Shown: positions 50,316-60,416, counted from the stretch's first letter. The stretch is DNA of 64,000 nucleotides from a halophilic archaeon (GCA_003298465.1 QNGA01000001.1:62001-126000); one strand, 5' to 3'. Notes: generated from the sequence alone by a model not told the origin. Numbers and translations are program-made.

Positions 50316-51394
50316 TGGCGTCGACAGAGTACACCGAGTCGGCGACGCGCGGCGACGCCCTGCTCGAGGTCGAGAACCTCCAGACCGCGTTCTTCACGGA
50401 CAAGGAGGTCATCCGCGCAGTCGACGGGGTCTCCTTCGACATCGAGCGCGGCGAAACCGTGGGCATCGTCGGCGAGTCGGGGTCCGGCAAGAGCGTCACC
50501 GCACGCTCCATCATGGGCCTCGTCGAGTCGCCGGGGCGCATCCTCGACGGCAGTAGCATCCGCTTCGACGGCGAAGAGCTGACGGACAAGAGCGAGAAGG
50601 AGTACCGCAAGTTACGGGGCAGCGACATCGCCATGGTGTTCCAGGACCCGCTGACGAGCCTCAACCCCGTCTACACGGTCGGGAACCAGATCAAGGAGGC
50701 GTTGCGTCTCCACCAGGGCCTGCGCGGGTCCGAGGCGACCGACGAGGCCATCAACCTGCTCGAAGCGGTCGGTATCCCGGACGCCGGGCGGCGGGTCAAG
50801 GAGTACCCCCACCAGTTCTCCGGCGGGATGCGCCAGCGCGCCGTCATCGCCATGGCGCTGGCCTGCGACCCCGAACTGCTCATCTGCGACGAACCGACGA
50901 CGGCGCTGGACGTGACCATCCAGGCCCAGATCCTCGAACTCCTCCAGGAACTCCAGGAGGACCGCGACCTCGCCATCATGTTCATCACGCACGACATGGG
51001 CGTCATCGCGGAGATCGCCGACCGCGTGAACGTGATGTACGCGGGCGAAATCGTCGAGACGGCGCCGGTCGTCGAACTGTTCGAGAATCCGCGCCACCCC
51101 TACACCCGGGGACTGCTGAAGAGCATCCCCGGAAACAATCCGGGGGAGGAGCGGCTCTCGACAATCGAGGGAGACGTTCCGACGCCGAACGAACCGGCGA
51201 CGTACTGTCGGTTCGCACCGCGGTGCCCGGAAGCGTTCGACGAGTGCGAGAAGGTCCACCCGGTCCCGGTCGACGTCAACGATGAGACCGACGACCACAC
51301 CGCCGCCTGCTTGCTGTATCCCGAGGACGTGTCCAAGGAGCGGGCGGTCGAGACGCATCGCGAAGCGACTAACGAAAGCGAGGAACGAATATGA
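50315..51394 (+). CDS. dppD: Peptide ABC transporter ATP-binding protein DppD
   Basis: This 359-aa ATPase has a Walker A motif GESGSGKS (about 49-56), signature FSGGMRQR, Walker [13 protein letters not shown] and the switch His in ITHDMG. A C-terminal oligopeptide-transporter domain has [14 protein letters not shown] and a final Cys (TAACLL), a four-Cys arrangement that in relatives can hold an Fe-S cluster. It overlaps dppC by 1 nt and dppF by 4 nt, so the subunits are coordinately made. Confidence 0.95.
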   Translation: MASTEYTESATRGDALLEVENLQTAFFTDKEVIRAVDGVSFDIERGETVGIVGESGSGKSVTARSIMGLVESPGRILDGSSIRFDGEELTDKSEKEYRKLRGSDIAMVFQDPLTSLNPVYTVGNQIKEALRLHQGLRGSEATDEAINLLEAVGIPDAGRRVKEYPHQFSGGMRQRAVIAMALACDPELLICDEPTTALDVTIQAQILELLQELQEDRDLAIMFITHDMGVIAEIADRVNVMYAGEIVETAPVVELFENPRHPYTRGLLKSIPGNNPGEERLSTIEGDVPTPNEPATYCRFAPRCPEAFDECEKVHPVPVDVNDETDDHTAACLLYPEDVSKERAVETHREATNESEERI

Positions 51395-52731
51395 GCGAAC
51401 AGAGCGTAAGGCAGACCGAACAGACGGTCACCGTCTCCGAAGGAGAGCCGCTCATCGAGGTCAACGACCTGAAGACCTACTACGGCGAGGGCGGACTCAT
51501 CGAAGACAACCCGGTCAAGGCCGTCGACGGGGTCTCCTTCGACATCGAGCGCGGCGAGACGCTCGGTCTCGTCGGCGAGTCCGGTTGCGGGAAGACGACC
51601 CTGGGTCGCACGCTCATCCAACTGGAGAACGCGACCGAGGGCGAAGTGCTGTTCGACGGCACCGACGTGACCCGGCTCTCCGGCGACGAACTGAAGAACT
51701 GGCGGCGCAACAGCCAGATGGTGTTCCAGGACCCCGAGTCCAGCCTCAACGACCGGATGACCATCGGCGAGATCGTCCGGGAGCCGCTGGACGTTCACGA
51801 CTGGAAGACCGCGAAGGAGCGTCGTTCTCGCGTCCGAGAGCTGCTCGACGTGGTCGGTCTCCGACCGGAGCACTACTACCGGTACCCCCACCAGTTCTCC
51901 GGCGGGCAGCGCCAGCGCATCGGCATCGCCCGGGCGCTGGCCCTCGAACCGGAGTTCGTCGTCCTCGACGAACCGGTGTCGGCGCTGGACGTCTCGGTGC
52001 AGGCCCAGATTCTCAACCTGCTGGAGGACCTCCAGGACGAGTTCGGCCTGACGTACCTGTTCATCGCCCACGACCTCTCGGTCGTCCGCCACATCTGCGA
52101 CCGCGTCGCCGTGATGTACCTCGGCCACATCATGGAGATCGGCGAGACCGAGGAGCTGTTCGCCGACCCGAAGAACCCCTACACGCGGTCGCTGCTGTCG
52201 GCCATCCCGGACCCGGACCCGACAAGCGACAGGGAGCGCATCACGCTCCGCGGGACGCCGCCGAGTCCGCGCGACCCGCCCTCCGGCTGTCCGTTCAGCA
52301 CGCGCTGTCCGATGAAGATACGGCCGGAGGGGTTCCAGGACCTGGACGACGAGGTCTGGATAGCCATCGAGGTGTTCCGCGAGGTCGTCCGCGAGCGCGA
52401 ACGCGCCGACCGCAGTCTGACCGAGCGCGCGAAGGAGATGCTCGGGATGGCGACGCGGTACTCCGACATCGACGAAATACGGGAGGAACTGTTCGCCGAC
52501 GTCGACGTTCCCCCATCGGTGCAGAAGCACGTCGACGAGGCCGCCGCCTACATCGACGACAACGACGACGAGCGGGCCCGCGAGTACCTCCGGGACGTGT
52601 TCGGTAGCATCTGCGACGACGAGTCGCCCGACGACCACCTGGTCAGCGACACCGGCCGGTTCAGTCACTGCCACCGACACCTGGATGAGTACACCGAACC
52701 GGACGAGTTCACGCCCTACGCCAATCGCTGA
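51391..52731 (+). CDS. dppF: Peptide ABC transporter ATP-binding protein DppF, with C-terminal insertion
   Basis: This 446-aa ATPase has a Walker A motif GESGCGKTT, signature FSGGQRQR, Walker [13 protein letters not shown] and switch His FIAHDLS. After the standard end of the ABC fold and the CPFSTRCP pair there is an extra segment of about 85 residues, acidic and helical ([33 protein letters not shown]), before the final Cys/His stretch CDDESPDDH and SHCHRH. Bacterial DppF is about 330 aa. The insertion probably splits the cysteine motif but may keep it closed in the fold. Confidence 0.94.
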   Translation: MSEQSVRQTEQTVTVSEGEPLIEVNDLKTYYGEGGLIEDNPVKAVDGVSFDIERGETLGLVGESGCGKTTLGRTLIQLENATEGEVLFDGTDVTRLSGDELKNWRRNSQMVFQDPESSLNDRMTIGEIVREPLDVHDWKTAKERRSRVRELLDVVGLRPEHYYRYPHQFSGGQRQRIGIARALALEPEFVVLDEPVSALDVSVQAQILNLLEDLQDEFGLTYLFIAHDLSVVRHICDRVAVMYLGHIMEIGETEELFADPKNPYTRSLLSAIPDPDPTSDRERITLRGTPPSPRDPPSGCPFSTRCPMKIRPEGFQDLDDEVWIAIEVFREVVRERERADRSLTERAKEMLGMATRYSDIDEIREELFADVDVPPSVQKHVDEAAAYIDDNDDERAREYLRDVFGSICDDESPDDHLVSDTGRFSHCHRHLDEYTEPDEFTPYANR

Positions 52732-53186
52732 TGAGTCACGTCGACCGGTCACCGCGTCGCCTGCGGCAAGCGCTCGACGTCGTGGTGTACTCCGTAGCGG
52801 TGACCGGGGTGGTGTTCGCGTTCGGGGCCGTCGTCAGTTTCGCCGTCGGGGCGGGGCTGGTCGGCGTGAAGTACACCCTCTTTCTCGTCGGGCTCCTGCT
52901 TTTCGGCTACGGGACGTTGCAGTTGCGGCCCAAGCGACCGTGGGACGTCACCAAGACCGACGACGAGGTCGAAATCGTGCGACGTGACGGCGAGGAGAAC
53001 AAACGGAGCATCGGGTCGCGCGAGGAGACGGCGTTCCAGTCGGCCGTCCAGCGGATTCCGCCGCTCTCGCACTACTCCATCCCGCCCGAGGAACGACTAC
53101 CGCCCGGCGTGAAGCTGTTCGTCTCCAGCCTCGCGGTCCTCGGTACGTCGTTCGTGATGGAGGCCGCCTTCGGAGTCGGCGTGTAG
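52731..53186 (+). CDS. Three-span membrane protein, function unknown
   Basis: This 151-aa protein has two spans near 17-42 and 45-62, a charged cytoplasmic middle (KRPWDVTKTDDEVEIVRRDG) and a C-terminal span near 127-148. Its ATG overlaps the dppF stop by one base, so it is read from the dpp transcript. Similar haloarchaeal proteins are filed as DUF7555, as I recall. Whether it helps the transporter or only rides the operon is not known. Confidence 0.75.
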   Translation: MSHVDRSPRRLRQALDVVVYSVAVTGVVFAFGAVVSFAVGAGLVGVKYTLFLVGLLLFGYGTLQLRPKRPWDVTKTDDEVEIVRRDGEENKRSIGSREETAFQSAVQRIPPLSHYSIPPEERLPPGVKLFVSSLAVLGTSFVMEAAFGVGV

Positions 53187-53223
53187 CAACAGGCTTTACC
53201 TCTTCGAAGTCGGACATGCCCGT

Positions 53224-53796
53224 ATGCCAGAAGCTGGCGACGAGGGACCCGACTACGCCGAGCGCATCGCGGCCAACGCCGACGTCGAGAAGGACGCTTG
53301 GCAGCGCACGCTCGACGACATGGAAGCGACGGCCGAGGAGCTCGAAGCGGAGGGCTGGGACGTCGTGGCGATTCCGGCGAGTCACACCGCGCCGGAACAC
53401 CCGGAAGCCGGCGACAGCGACCGATTCGGGTTCGTCTACGTCATCCCGGACAACTACGTCGACGAGTTCACCGAGGCGTTCGAGGCAGGGTCGTTCCCGA
53501 AGTACCGCGTCTACCGCAACGAGATGGGGTCGCGGGTGTTCCAGCTCACCGAGTTCCTGGACCCCGAATCCGAGACCGTCATCCTCGTCGCCGGGACGTA
53601 CGAGATGATGCACGCCACGGCGCTGGTGAAGACCGCGATGCGGGAAGACGAGATGTACAGTCACGTCCAGACCCTCGACGAGACGGTACACGGCTCGTTC
53701 CGCCACGGCGACTACGAGAAGTTCTTCCCGGACCCGCAGCGGTACGAAGACTACGTGGTCGAAGCGAACGTGGGCGACGACGAAGACGAAGCGTAG
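53224..53796 (+). CDS. Conserved haloarchaeal soluble protein (DUF7529-like)
   Basis: This 190-aa acidic alpha/beta protein has an N-terminal helix (EKDAWQRTLDDMEATAEELEAEG), then strands VVAIPASHTAPEH and FGFVYVIPDNYVDEF, then SRVFQLTEFLDPESETVILVAGTYEMMHA and a C-terminal tail with FFPDPQRYEDYV. No catalytic motif is recognised. It resembles proteins labelled DUF7529, from memory. It follows the membrane protein after 37 nt and has a GGCTTTACC block upstream that may be its own promoter. Confidence 0.72.
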   Translation: MPEAGDEGPDYAERIAANADVEKDAWQRTLDDMEATAEELEAEGWDVVAIPASHTAPEHPEAGDSDRFGFVYVIPDNYVDEFTEAFEAGSFPKYRVYRNEMGSRVFQLTEFLDPESETVILVAGTYEMMHATALVKTAMREDEMYSHVQTLDETVHGSFRHGDYEKFFPDPQRYEDYVVEANVGDDEDEA

Positions 53797-54002
53797 TCGG
53801 CGAAACGTCGGACCTCGCGGCCCTCACGAGTTCTTCTCGACCGCGTCGGTTCGCTCGGCCAGCGCCCGCCGTAGCGGTCGCTTTCGGTCCGTATCGGGGG
53901 CGCAGTCGACGGCGGCGCGACCGCTTCGAACTCGCCGACGGCCGACGGCGTCGACCGTGCTCTTCGCAGGGTACAAGAAGGGTGAAACCGTACTCCGCGC
54001 GT

Positions 54003-54851
54003 ATGAACGTTGCCGAAGCGATGACGCCTCGCTCCGACGTTGTCACGGTCGAGCTACCGGGTACCCGAGACGACGTGCTAGAGTATCTCCAGGAGCGGTC
54101 GTTCTCGTCCGTGCCGGTCGTCAAGGAGACGGACGAGGGCGAGACGTATCGCGGGCTCATCTCGCGTGACGACCTCATCGAGAACCCGGACGAGGACCAG
54201 CTCGCCATCCTGATGCGGGAGGTGGCGACGACGACGCAGGACGCCACCGTCGAGGAGGTGGCGGCGCTGATGCTCGATGAGGGAACGCGCCGCGTGCCGG
54301 TCGTCGACGGTCAGCTGGAGGGCATCGTCACAGTCACCGACGTGGTCCGGGCCATCGCAGACGGGGACGCCGACGGCGACACCGAAGTCGGCGAACTTGC
54401 GAGCCGGGACGTGAACACCGTCTACGTCGAGACGCCGCTGACGGTCGCCGAGCGGGAGCTGTTCTACGCGAACCTCCCCTACGCCGTCGTGCTGGACGAG
54501 GAGGGCGAGATGGACGGCGTCCTGACGGAGGTCGACATCATCGACGTGGCGCAGGTCGTCGAGGGGGAGGACGACACCGGCGGGAGCATCGCCGACGAGG
54601 ACGACGACTGGATGTGGGAGGGCATCAAGTCGGTCGGTCACAGCTACATCCCGACGCGGAACGTCAGGATTCCCTCCGCGCCCGTCGAGGAGTTCATGAC
54701 GGGCGACGTGGTGACGGTCACGGAGCGCAAGACCGCCCGGGACGTCGCCCGGACGATGCTCCGGCACGACATCGAGCAGGTGCCGCTGGTCCAGGGCGAC
54801 GAACTGGTCGGCGTCGTCCGGGACGTGAACCTGCTGGAGGCGTTGCGATGA
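54003..54851 (+). CDS. Four-CBS-domain regulatory protein
   Basis: This 282-aa protein is made of four CBS motifs in two Bateman pairs (about 1-55, 68-118, 131-185, 228-282). Each ends with the G-x-V/I-S/T-x-x-D signature, for example GLISRDDLIE, GIVTVTDVVRAI, GVLTEVDIID and GVVRDVNLLEAL. An acidic linker lies at 190-215. Such proteins bind AMP, ATP, SAM or Mg and act as sensors. Its TGA overlaps the glyS ATG by 4 nt, so it is translationally coupled to glycyl-tRNA synthetase. Confidence 0.93.
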   Translation: MNVAEAMTPRSDVVTVELPGTRDDVLEYLQERSFSSVPVVKETDEGETYRGLISRDDLIENPDEDQLAILMREVATTTQDATVEEVAALMLDEGTRRVPVVDGQLEGIVTVTDVVRAIADGDADGDTEVGELASRDVNTVYVETPLTVAERELFYANLPYAVVLDEEGEMDGVLTEVDIIDVAQVVEGEDDTGGSIADEDDDWMWEGIKSVGHSYIPTRNVRIPSAPVEEFMTGDVVTVTERKTARDVARTMLRHDIEQVPLVQGDELVGVVRDVNLLEALR

Positions 54852-56584
54852 GCGAGACGGACCTCGTCGAACTGGCGAAGCGGCGGGGCTACTTCTTCCA
54901 GGCGAACGAGGCGTACGGCGGCGTCGCCGGCTTCTACACGTACGGCCCGCAGGGGGCGTCGCTGAAGCGCAACGTCGAGGAGTCCTGGCGAGACCGGTTC
55001 GTCGTCCGGGAGGGCAACGTCGAGATAGACTCACCCACCGTGACGCCCGAACCCGTCTTCGAGGCGTCCGGCCACCTCGACGGATTCGACGACATGCTCG
55101 TCGAGTGTGCGGAGTGCGGCGAGAGCCACCGGGCCGACCACCTCGTCGAGGACGCGAGCGACATCGAGGACGCCGAGACGTACCCGCCGGAGGAGGTCGC
55201 GGAACTGCTCGCGGACCTCGACCTGGAGTGTCCGTCCTGCGGCGCGGACCTCGCCGGCCAGTCGGTCGAGGAGTTCAACCTGATGTTCGAGACGTCCATC
55301 GGCCCCGGCAGCGGCCAGTCCGGCTACCTCCGGCCCGAGACCGCACAAGGCATGTTCGTGGAGTTCCCGCGGCTCAAGGAGTACGCCCGCAACCAGCTTC
55401 CGTTCGGCGTCGCCCAGATCGGCAACGGCTACCGCAACGAGATAAGCCCGCGGAACGCCCTGCTGCGCGCCCGGGAGTTCACGATGGCGGAACTGGAACT
55501 GTTCGTCGACCCCCAGGAGGACCGGCCGGACCTCGACGCGGTCGCCGACGTGGAACTGCCGCTCTACTCGGCCGAGCGCCAGGCGGCGGACGGCGAGGAG
55601 TACGAGTACCTGACGCCGCGGGACGCGCTCGACGCCGGCGTCGTCAACGGCGAGTGGGTGGCGTACTTCCTCGCGGTGTCGAAGCGCTGGTTCGAGCGCG
55701 TCGGCGTGGACATGGACCGGTTCCGGTTCCGCCAGCACCTGTCGGGCGAACTCGCCCACTACGCCAGCGACTGCTGGGACGCGGAAGCCGAAATCGAGGG
55801 CGACTGGGTGGAACTGGAGGGCGTCGCCAACCGGACCGACTACGACCTGCAGAAGCACGCCGACCACGCCGATGACAACTTCACCGTCTTCAAGCAGTAC
55901 GACGAACCGAAGACGGTCGAGCGCGTGACGGTGGACCCCGACATGAGCTACCTCGGCCCGGAGTTCGGCGGTGCCGCCGCGGACGTGGCCGACGCGCTCG
56001 AAACGCTCGCCGAGCGCAACCGCGCCGCGTTCGAGAGCGAGGACGTCACCGTCGAGATCGACGGCGAGGCGTACACCGTCCCCGTCGAGAAGACGGGCTT
56101 CAGCGTCGACGAGGTCAAAGAGAGCGGCGAGCACGTCACCCCCCACGTCATCGAACCGGCGTTCGGCGTCGGTCGCGTGGTCTACACCGTGCTGGCCCAC
56201 GCCCTCGACGCGGACGAGGTCGACGGCGAACGACGCCAGGTGCTGCGCCTGCCGCCGGAGGTCGCCCCGACCACGGTCGGCGTGTTCCCGATGATGGACA
56301 AGGACGGCATGGGCGAACTGGCGCGCGACCTCGCGGCCGAACTGCGCGCTCGCGGCCTCGACGTGACCTACGACGACTCGGGCAACATCGGCCGACGCTA
56401 CCGCCGTCAGGACGAGGTCGGCACGCCGTACTGCGTGACGGTCGACTACGAGAGCCTGGAAGCGGACACCGTCACCCTGCGCGAGCGCGACTCGACCGAC
56501 CAGGTGCGGGTCGACGTCGACGACCTGCCGCACCTGCTCGCCGACCTCCGGGCCGGCGAGCGCTCGTTCGACGACCTGCGGTAG
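54848..56584 (+). CDS. glyS: Glycyl-tRNA synthetase (archaeal/eukaryotic alpha2 type)
   Basis: This class II synthetase (578 aa) charges tRNA-Gly. Its parts are motif 1 region FEASGHLDGFDDMLVEC, a zinc-ribbon-like pair CAECG and CPSCG (about 87-140), the glycine-pocket signature GYLRPETAQGMFVEF, motif 2 IGNGYRNEISPRNALLRAREF and motif 3 EPAFGVGRVVYTVL. The C-terminal anticodon-binding domain starts near PTTVGVFPMMDKD. The start is the ATG that overlaps the CBS gene's stop. The membrane kinase gene starts 4 nt after its stop. Confidence 0.97.
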   Translation: MSETDLVELAKRRGYFFQANEAYGGVAGFYTYGPQGASLKRNVEESWRDRFVVREGNVEIDSPTVTPEPVFEASGHLDGFDDMLVECAECGESHRADHLVEDASDIEDAETYPPEEVAELLADLDLECPSCGADLAGQSVEEFNLMFETSIGPGSGQSGYLRPETAQGMFVEFPRLKEYARNQLPFGVAQIGNGYRNEISPRNALLRAREFTMAELELFVDPQEDRPDLDAVADVELPLYSAERQAADGEEYEYLTPRDALDAGVVNGEWVAYFLAVSKRWFERVGVDMDRFRFRQHLSGELAHYASDCWDAEAEIEGDWVELEGVANRTDYDLQKHADHADDNFTVFKQYDEPKTVERVTVDPDMSYLGPEFGGAAADVADALETLAERNRAAFESEDVTVEIDGEAYTVPVEKTGFSVDEVKESGEHVTPHVIEPAFGVGRVVYTVLAHALDADEVDGERRQVLRLPPEVAPTTVGVFPMMDKDGMGELARDLAAELRARGLDVTYDDSGNIGRRYRRQDEVGTPYCVTVDYESLEADTVTLRERDSTDQVRVDVDDLPHLLADLRAGERSFDDLR

Positions 56585-56588
56585 AGCC

Positions 56589-57164
56589 GTGCGCAGCGAG
56601 ATAAAGCGTCGTCTCGTGCACGTCAGCGGAACGGGGATGCCCGCCCTCTACCTGCTGGACATCGTCACCTGGCAGCAGTTGCAGGGACTGCTGGTTCTGG
56701 GCTCCGCGAGCGCGCTCGTGCTCGAAATCGTCCGGCTGTTCGTCGGACTGAACTGGCGTATCTTCGACGAACTCACCCGCGAGTACGAGCAGGAGAACCT
56801 CGCGGGCTACGCGCTGTACGCCTTCGGGATGACGGCGACGGCGCTGGCGTTCGAACCGCGGGTCGCCGTCCCCGCGATACTGATGCTCACCATCGCCGAC
56901 CCCATCAGCGGCGTCCTCGGCTCCGGCGAACTCGGCGTGAAGGCGGCGCACACGCTGCTCGTCACGTTCGCCGTCTGCGTCACCATCGCCTCGTTGCTGG
57001 GGTTGCCGTTGCTGGCCGCGGTGCTGGGGGCGCTGGTCGCCACGCTGGCCGACGGCGTGAAGCCCGTCGTCGCGGGCTACGTCATCGACGACAACCTCAC
57101 CATCCCCATCGGCGCGGGCGTGGCGATGTTCGTCGGCGTCCGGTACCTGCCGACCGTGGCGTAG
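56589..57164 (+). CDS. Dolichol-kinase/phosphatidate-cytidylyltransferase-like membrane protein
   Basis: This 191-aa protein with about six spans ends with LADGVKPVVAGYVIDDNLTIPIG, the CTP-dependent polyprenol kinase pattern. The middle ADPISGVLGS and Lys-containing VKAAHTLLV fit the same family. It may phosphorylate polyprenols for archaeal N-glycosylation or act on lipid precursors. GTG 56589 is just 4 nt after glyS, so it is probably in the CBS-glyS operon. Confidence 0.85.
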   Translation: MRSEIKRRLVHVSGTGMPALYLLDIVTWQQLQGLLVLGSASALVLEIVRLFVGLNWRIFDELTREYEQENLAGYALYAFGMTATALAFEPRVAVPAILMLTIADPISGVLGSGELGVKAAHTLLVTFAVCVTIASLLGLPLLAAVLGALVATLADGVKPVVAGYVIDDNLTIPIGAGVAMFVGVRYLPTVA

Positions 57165-57300
57165 TCGGAGCCGCCGGTACCCGGACCGCCCCCGGGCAGG
57201 TCTGGCCGTGAACGGTGGCCCGACGGACGACGGCCGGGCGTCCGGGCGGGGTTCGTTCGCCCGAACGGCGTCGGTCGGCTCGTCCCATAAGTTACGTGAC

Positions 57301-57307
57301 CTTTATT
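57301..57307 (+). promoter_or_regulatory. TATA-like box of the HAD gene
   Basis: CTTTATT lies 25-31 nt before ATG 57332. Confidence 0.45.
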
Positions 57308-57331
57308 GGCTCGCCCGCGGAACCGGGGACC

Positions 57332-57928
57332 ATGCGAGCCATCTTCTTCGACCTGGACGGAACCCTGGTCGAGTTCGGGCGGGAGTACGAGGACATCCTG
57401 GCCGACGCTATCGAGGCGGTCGCGGACGAGGCGCCCGACGGAGCGATGGAGGCCTACGGCGACGCGTTCTACGCCAACTTCACGGCGTGCGAGCCGGACC
57501 CGATTCGGCGCGCGTTCGGCGAGACCGACGTCGCCGCGGACCCCGAGGCGCTGGCGGACGCGCTCCGGTCGCACGAGGTCGAAGCGTGCCGGACGCCGGA
57601 CGACGCCGACGCTGTGCTCTCGCGGTTGGCCGAGGAGTACGAACTCGGCGTCCTCACCAACGGACTCCGCGAGTGGCAGTGGGAGAAGTTCCGGGCGAGC
57701 GGCCTCGCGGAGTTCTTCGACGCGTTCGTCGCGTCGTACGAGGCCGGCGCACACAAGCCCGACCCCGCGCCGTTCCGCCTCGCCGAACAGCGACTCCCGG
57801 CGGACGAGTACGCGATGGTCGGCGACGCCGACGCCGACGTCGAGGGCGCGAGAAGCGCCGGGTGGACCGCACACCGGTACGACGGCGACGGGTTCGGCGA
57901 CCTCCTCGAAGCGCTCCGATGGGGATAG
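57332..57928 (+). CDS. HAD-superfamily hydrolase
   Basis: This 198-aa phosphatase-like protein has motif I DLDGTL with the nucleophile Asp7, motif II TNG near 110, motif III Lys in HKPDP and motif IV GDADADVEGA for Mg. The cap is the helical type between motifs I and II (about 16-85), as in phosphoglycolate phosphatase-like or beta-phosphoglucomutase-like enzymes. The substrate is unknown. It has its own promoter and is not clearly linked to hef. Confidence 0.92.
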   Translation: MRAIFFDLDGTLVEFGREYEDILADAIEAVADEAPDGAMEAYGDAFYANFTACEPDPIRRAFGETDVAADPEALADALRSHEVEACRTPDDADAVLSRLAEEYELGVLTNGLREWQWEKFRASGLAEFFDAFVASYEAGAHKPDPAPFRLAEQRLPADEYAMVGDADADVEGARSAGWTAHRYDGDGFGDLLEALRWG

Positions 57929-57966
57929 TCGACGCCGGCCTTTACTTTCAGCCCGCTACGCGAACC

Positions 57967-57974
57967 CTTTAACT
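57967..57974 (+). promoter_or_regulatory. TATA-like box of hef
   Basis: CTTTAACT is about 28 nt before ATG 57999, fitting a leaderless message. Confidence 0.5.
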
Positions 57975-57998
57975 GCAGGACGACCAAACGTTCCTCGA

Positions 57999-60416
57999 AT
58001 GGCTGCCACGGACGCGGAGACAGACTACGTGGACCACCCACTGCTGTCGCCGGAGTTCATCGAGCGACGGCTCTACCAGATTCAACTGGCCGGCACCGCG
58101 CGCAACCACCACACGCTCGTCTGCCTGCCGACGGGGCTCGGGAAGACGACGGTCAGCCTGCTCGTCACGGCCGAGCGACTGAACGAGGTCGGCGGGAAGT
58201 CGCTGCTGCTCGCGCCGACGAAACCGCTCGTCAACCAGCACGCGGAGTTCTACCGGGAGGCGCTCGCGATTCCCGAGGACGACGTCGTCGTGTTCACCGG
58301 CGAGGTGCGGCCCGAGGAGCGCACCGAACTCTGGGAGGACGCGCAGGTCGTCATCGCCACGCCGCAGGTCGTCGAGAACGACCTCGTCGGCGGGCGCATC
58401 GACCTCGGCCCGGTCACCCACGTCACGTTCGACGAGTGCCATCGCGCGACCGGCGACTACGCGTACAACTACATCGCCGAGCGCTACCACGCCGACGCCC
58501 GCTCGCCGCTCGTGACGGGGATGAGCGCGTCGCCCGGCGGCGACGAGGAGACCATCCTGGAGGTCTGCGAGAATCTCGGCATCCGCGAGGTCGAGGTGAT
58601 GACCGAGGAGGACAGCGACGTCTCCGAGTTCACCCACGACACGGACGTCGAATGGGTGCGCGTCGAACTACCCGACGACATCCTGGAGATTCGGGACGCG
58701 CTGAACGAGGTCATCAGCGACCGCCTCGAACGGCTGAAGGAACTCGGCGTCGTCAACACCACCCGACCGGACGTCTCCCAGAAGGACCTGAACAAGGTAC
58801 GAGGGGAACTCCAGAAGCTCATCGACAACGACCAGTCGGAGGGGTACAAGGGCATGTCCGCGCACGCGGAGGTGATGAAGCTCCGGCGCGCGGTCGAACT
58901 CGTCGAGACCCAGAGCGTCGAGTCGCTGCGGCGCTACTTCGAGCGCCAGCGCAACGCCGCGCGGTCGTCCGGCGCGTCGAAGGCGAGCCAGCGATTCGTC
59001 TCGGAGCCGAAGGTACAGGAGGCGATGCGGAAAGCCGAGGCGTACGACGAGCGCCATCCGAAGTTCCGGAAGGCCCACGCGAACGTCGCGCAGGCGCTCG
59101 TCGACGGCGGCGAGCGCATCATCGTCTTCACCGAGTCCCGGGACACCGCGGAGACGCTGACGGAGTTCTTCGGCGAGCACTTCGACACCCGGCGGTTCGT
59201 CGGCCAGGGCGACAAGGACGGCAGCGACGGGATGACCCAGAAGGAACAACAGGAGGCGCTCGACGAGTTCCGCGCCGGCGAGTTCGAGGTGCTGGTCTCC
59301 ACGTCGGTCGCCGAAGAGGGCCTGGACGTACCGGAGGTCGACCTCGTGCTGTTCTACGAACCCGTGCCGACGGCGGTTCGGTCCATCCAGCGAAAGGGCC
59401 GGACCGGCCGACAGGCCCAGGGCCGCGTCGTCGTCCTGCTCGCCGAGGACACCCGCGACGAGGCGTACTTCTGGATATCGAAGCGCCGCGAGGACGAGAT
59501 GGAGGAGGAACTGCGCGCGCTGAAGGGCGTCGCCGACGACGTGGAGGAGCAACTGGACGACAGCCAGCAGACGCTCGGCGATTTCGAGGACGGCCCGTCG
59601 AGCGACCCGGGCGGCGCGACCGACTCCGGGACGAGCGCGGCCGCCGACGGGGACGCGACGGGCACGAGCGAGGTCGCCCACGGCCTGGAGGAGTTCGCCG
59701 AGGAGACCGGGGGACGGTCCGCGGACGAACTCGACGGCGCGGTCGCCACGGCGCGCGGCGAGGAGAACACCGAGATAGTCGCCGACCAGCGCGAACTCGA
59801 CGCGAACGTCGCACGCGACCTCTCGGCCCGGGACGGCGTCGACGTGCGACTCGAGACGCTCGCGGTGGGCGACTACATCCTCAGCGACCGTGTGGCGGTC
59901 GAGCGCAAGACGGTGGGCGACTTCCTCGACTCGCTGGTCGGCGGCGACCGCTCGGTGTTCGAGCAGGTCGGCGACATGACCCGCCACTACTCCCGGCCCG
60001 TGCTGGTGCTGGAGGGCGAGGGACTGTACGAGCAGCGCAACGTCCACCCGAACGCAATTCGGGGCGCGCTGTCGTCGCTCGCGGTCGACTTCGGCGTCAG
60101 CGTCCTGCAGACCGACGGCGAGGACGACACCGCCGACCTGCTGGAGGTCGTCGCCACCCGCGAACAGGAGTCGGCCGACCGCGAGGTGTCGGTCCACGGC
60201 GAGAAGCAGGCCAAGACGCTCGACGAACAGCAGGAGTACGTCGTCGCCGCCATCGCCGACATCGGCCCGGTGACGGCGCGGTCGCTGCTGTCGACGTTCG
60301 GAAGCGTCGAGGCGGTGATGACAGCGGAGAAGGAGTCGTTGCTGGACGCGGAGGGCGTCGGCGAGGTGACCGCCGACCGCATCCGCGAAGTCGTCGCCAG
60401 CGAGTACGAGGGGTGA
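57999..60416 (+). CDS. hef: Hef helicase-nuclease (XPF/FANCM family)
   Basis: This 805-aa protein processes stalled forks and branched DNA. The SF2 helicase half has Walker A PTGLGKTT (44-51), DECH (145-148) and C-terminal motif VI SIQRKGRTGRQ (about 463-473). A disordered acidic linker runs from about 515 to 585. The XPF nuclease motif is ERKTVGDFL (635-643), preceded by GDYI. Tandem helix-hairpin-helix motifs close the protein (GPVTARSLLSTFGSV, AEGVGEVTADRI). All catalytic residues are present. The start ATG 57999 follows a TATA-like box. Confidence 0.97.
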   Translation: MAATDAETDYVDHPLLSPEFIERRLYQIQLAGTARNHHTLVCLPTGLGKTTVSLLVTAERLNEVGGKSLLLAPTKPLVNQHAEFYREALAIPEDDVVVFTGEVRPEERTELWEDAQVVIATPQVVENDLVGGRIDLGPVTHVTFDECHRATGDYAYNYIAERYHADARSPLVTGMSASPGGDEETILEVCENLGIREVEVMTEEDSDVSEFTHDTDVEWVRVELPDDILEIRDALNEVISDRLERLKELGVVNTTRPDVSQKDLNKVRGELQKLIDNDQSEGYKGMSAHAEVMKLRRAVELVETQSVESLRRYFERQRNAARSSGASKASQRFVSEPKVQEAMRKAEAYDERHPKFRKAHANVAQALVDGGERIIVFTESRDTAETLTEFFGEHFDTRRFVGQGDKDGSDGMTQKEQQEALDEFRAGEFEVLVSTSVAEEGLDVPEVDLVLFYEPVPTAVRSIQRKGRTGRQAQGRVVVLLAEDTRDEAYFWISKRREDEMEEELRALKGVADDVEEQLDDSQQTLGDFEDGPSSDPGGATDSGTSAAADGDATGTSEVAHGLEEFAEETGGRSADELDGAVATARGEENTEIVADQRELDANVARDLSARDGVDVRLETLAVGDYILSDRVAVERKTVGDFLDSLVGGDRSVFEQVGDMTRHYSRPVLVLEGEGLYEQRNVHPNAIRGALSSLAVDFGVSVLQTDGEDDTADLLEVVATREQESADREVSVHGEKQAKTLDEQQEYVVAAIADIGPVTARSLLSTFGSVEAVMTAEKESLLDAEGVGEVTADRIREVVASEYEG

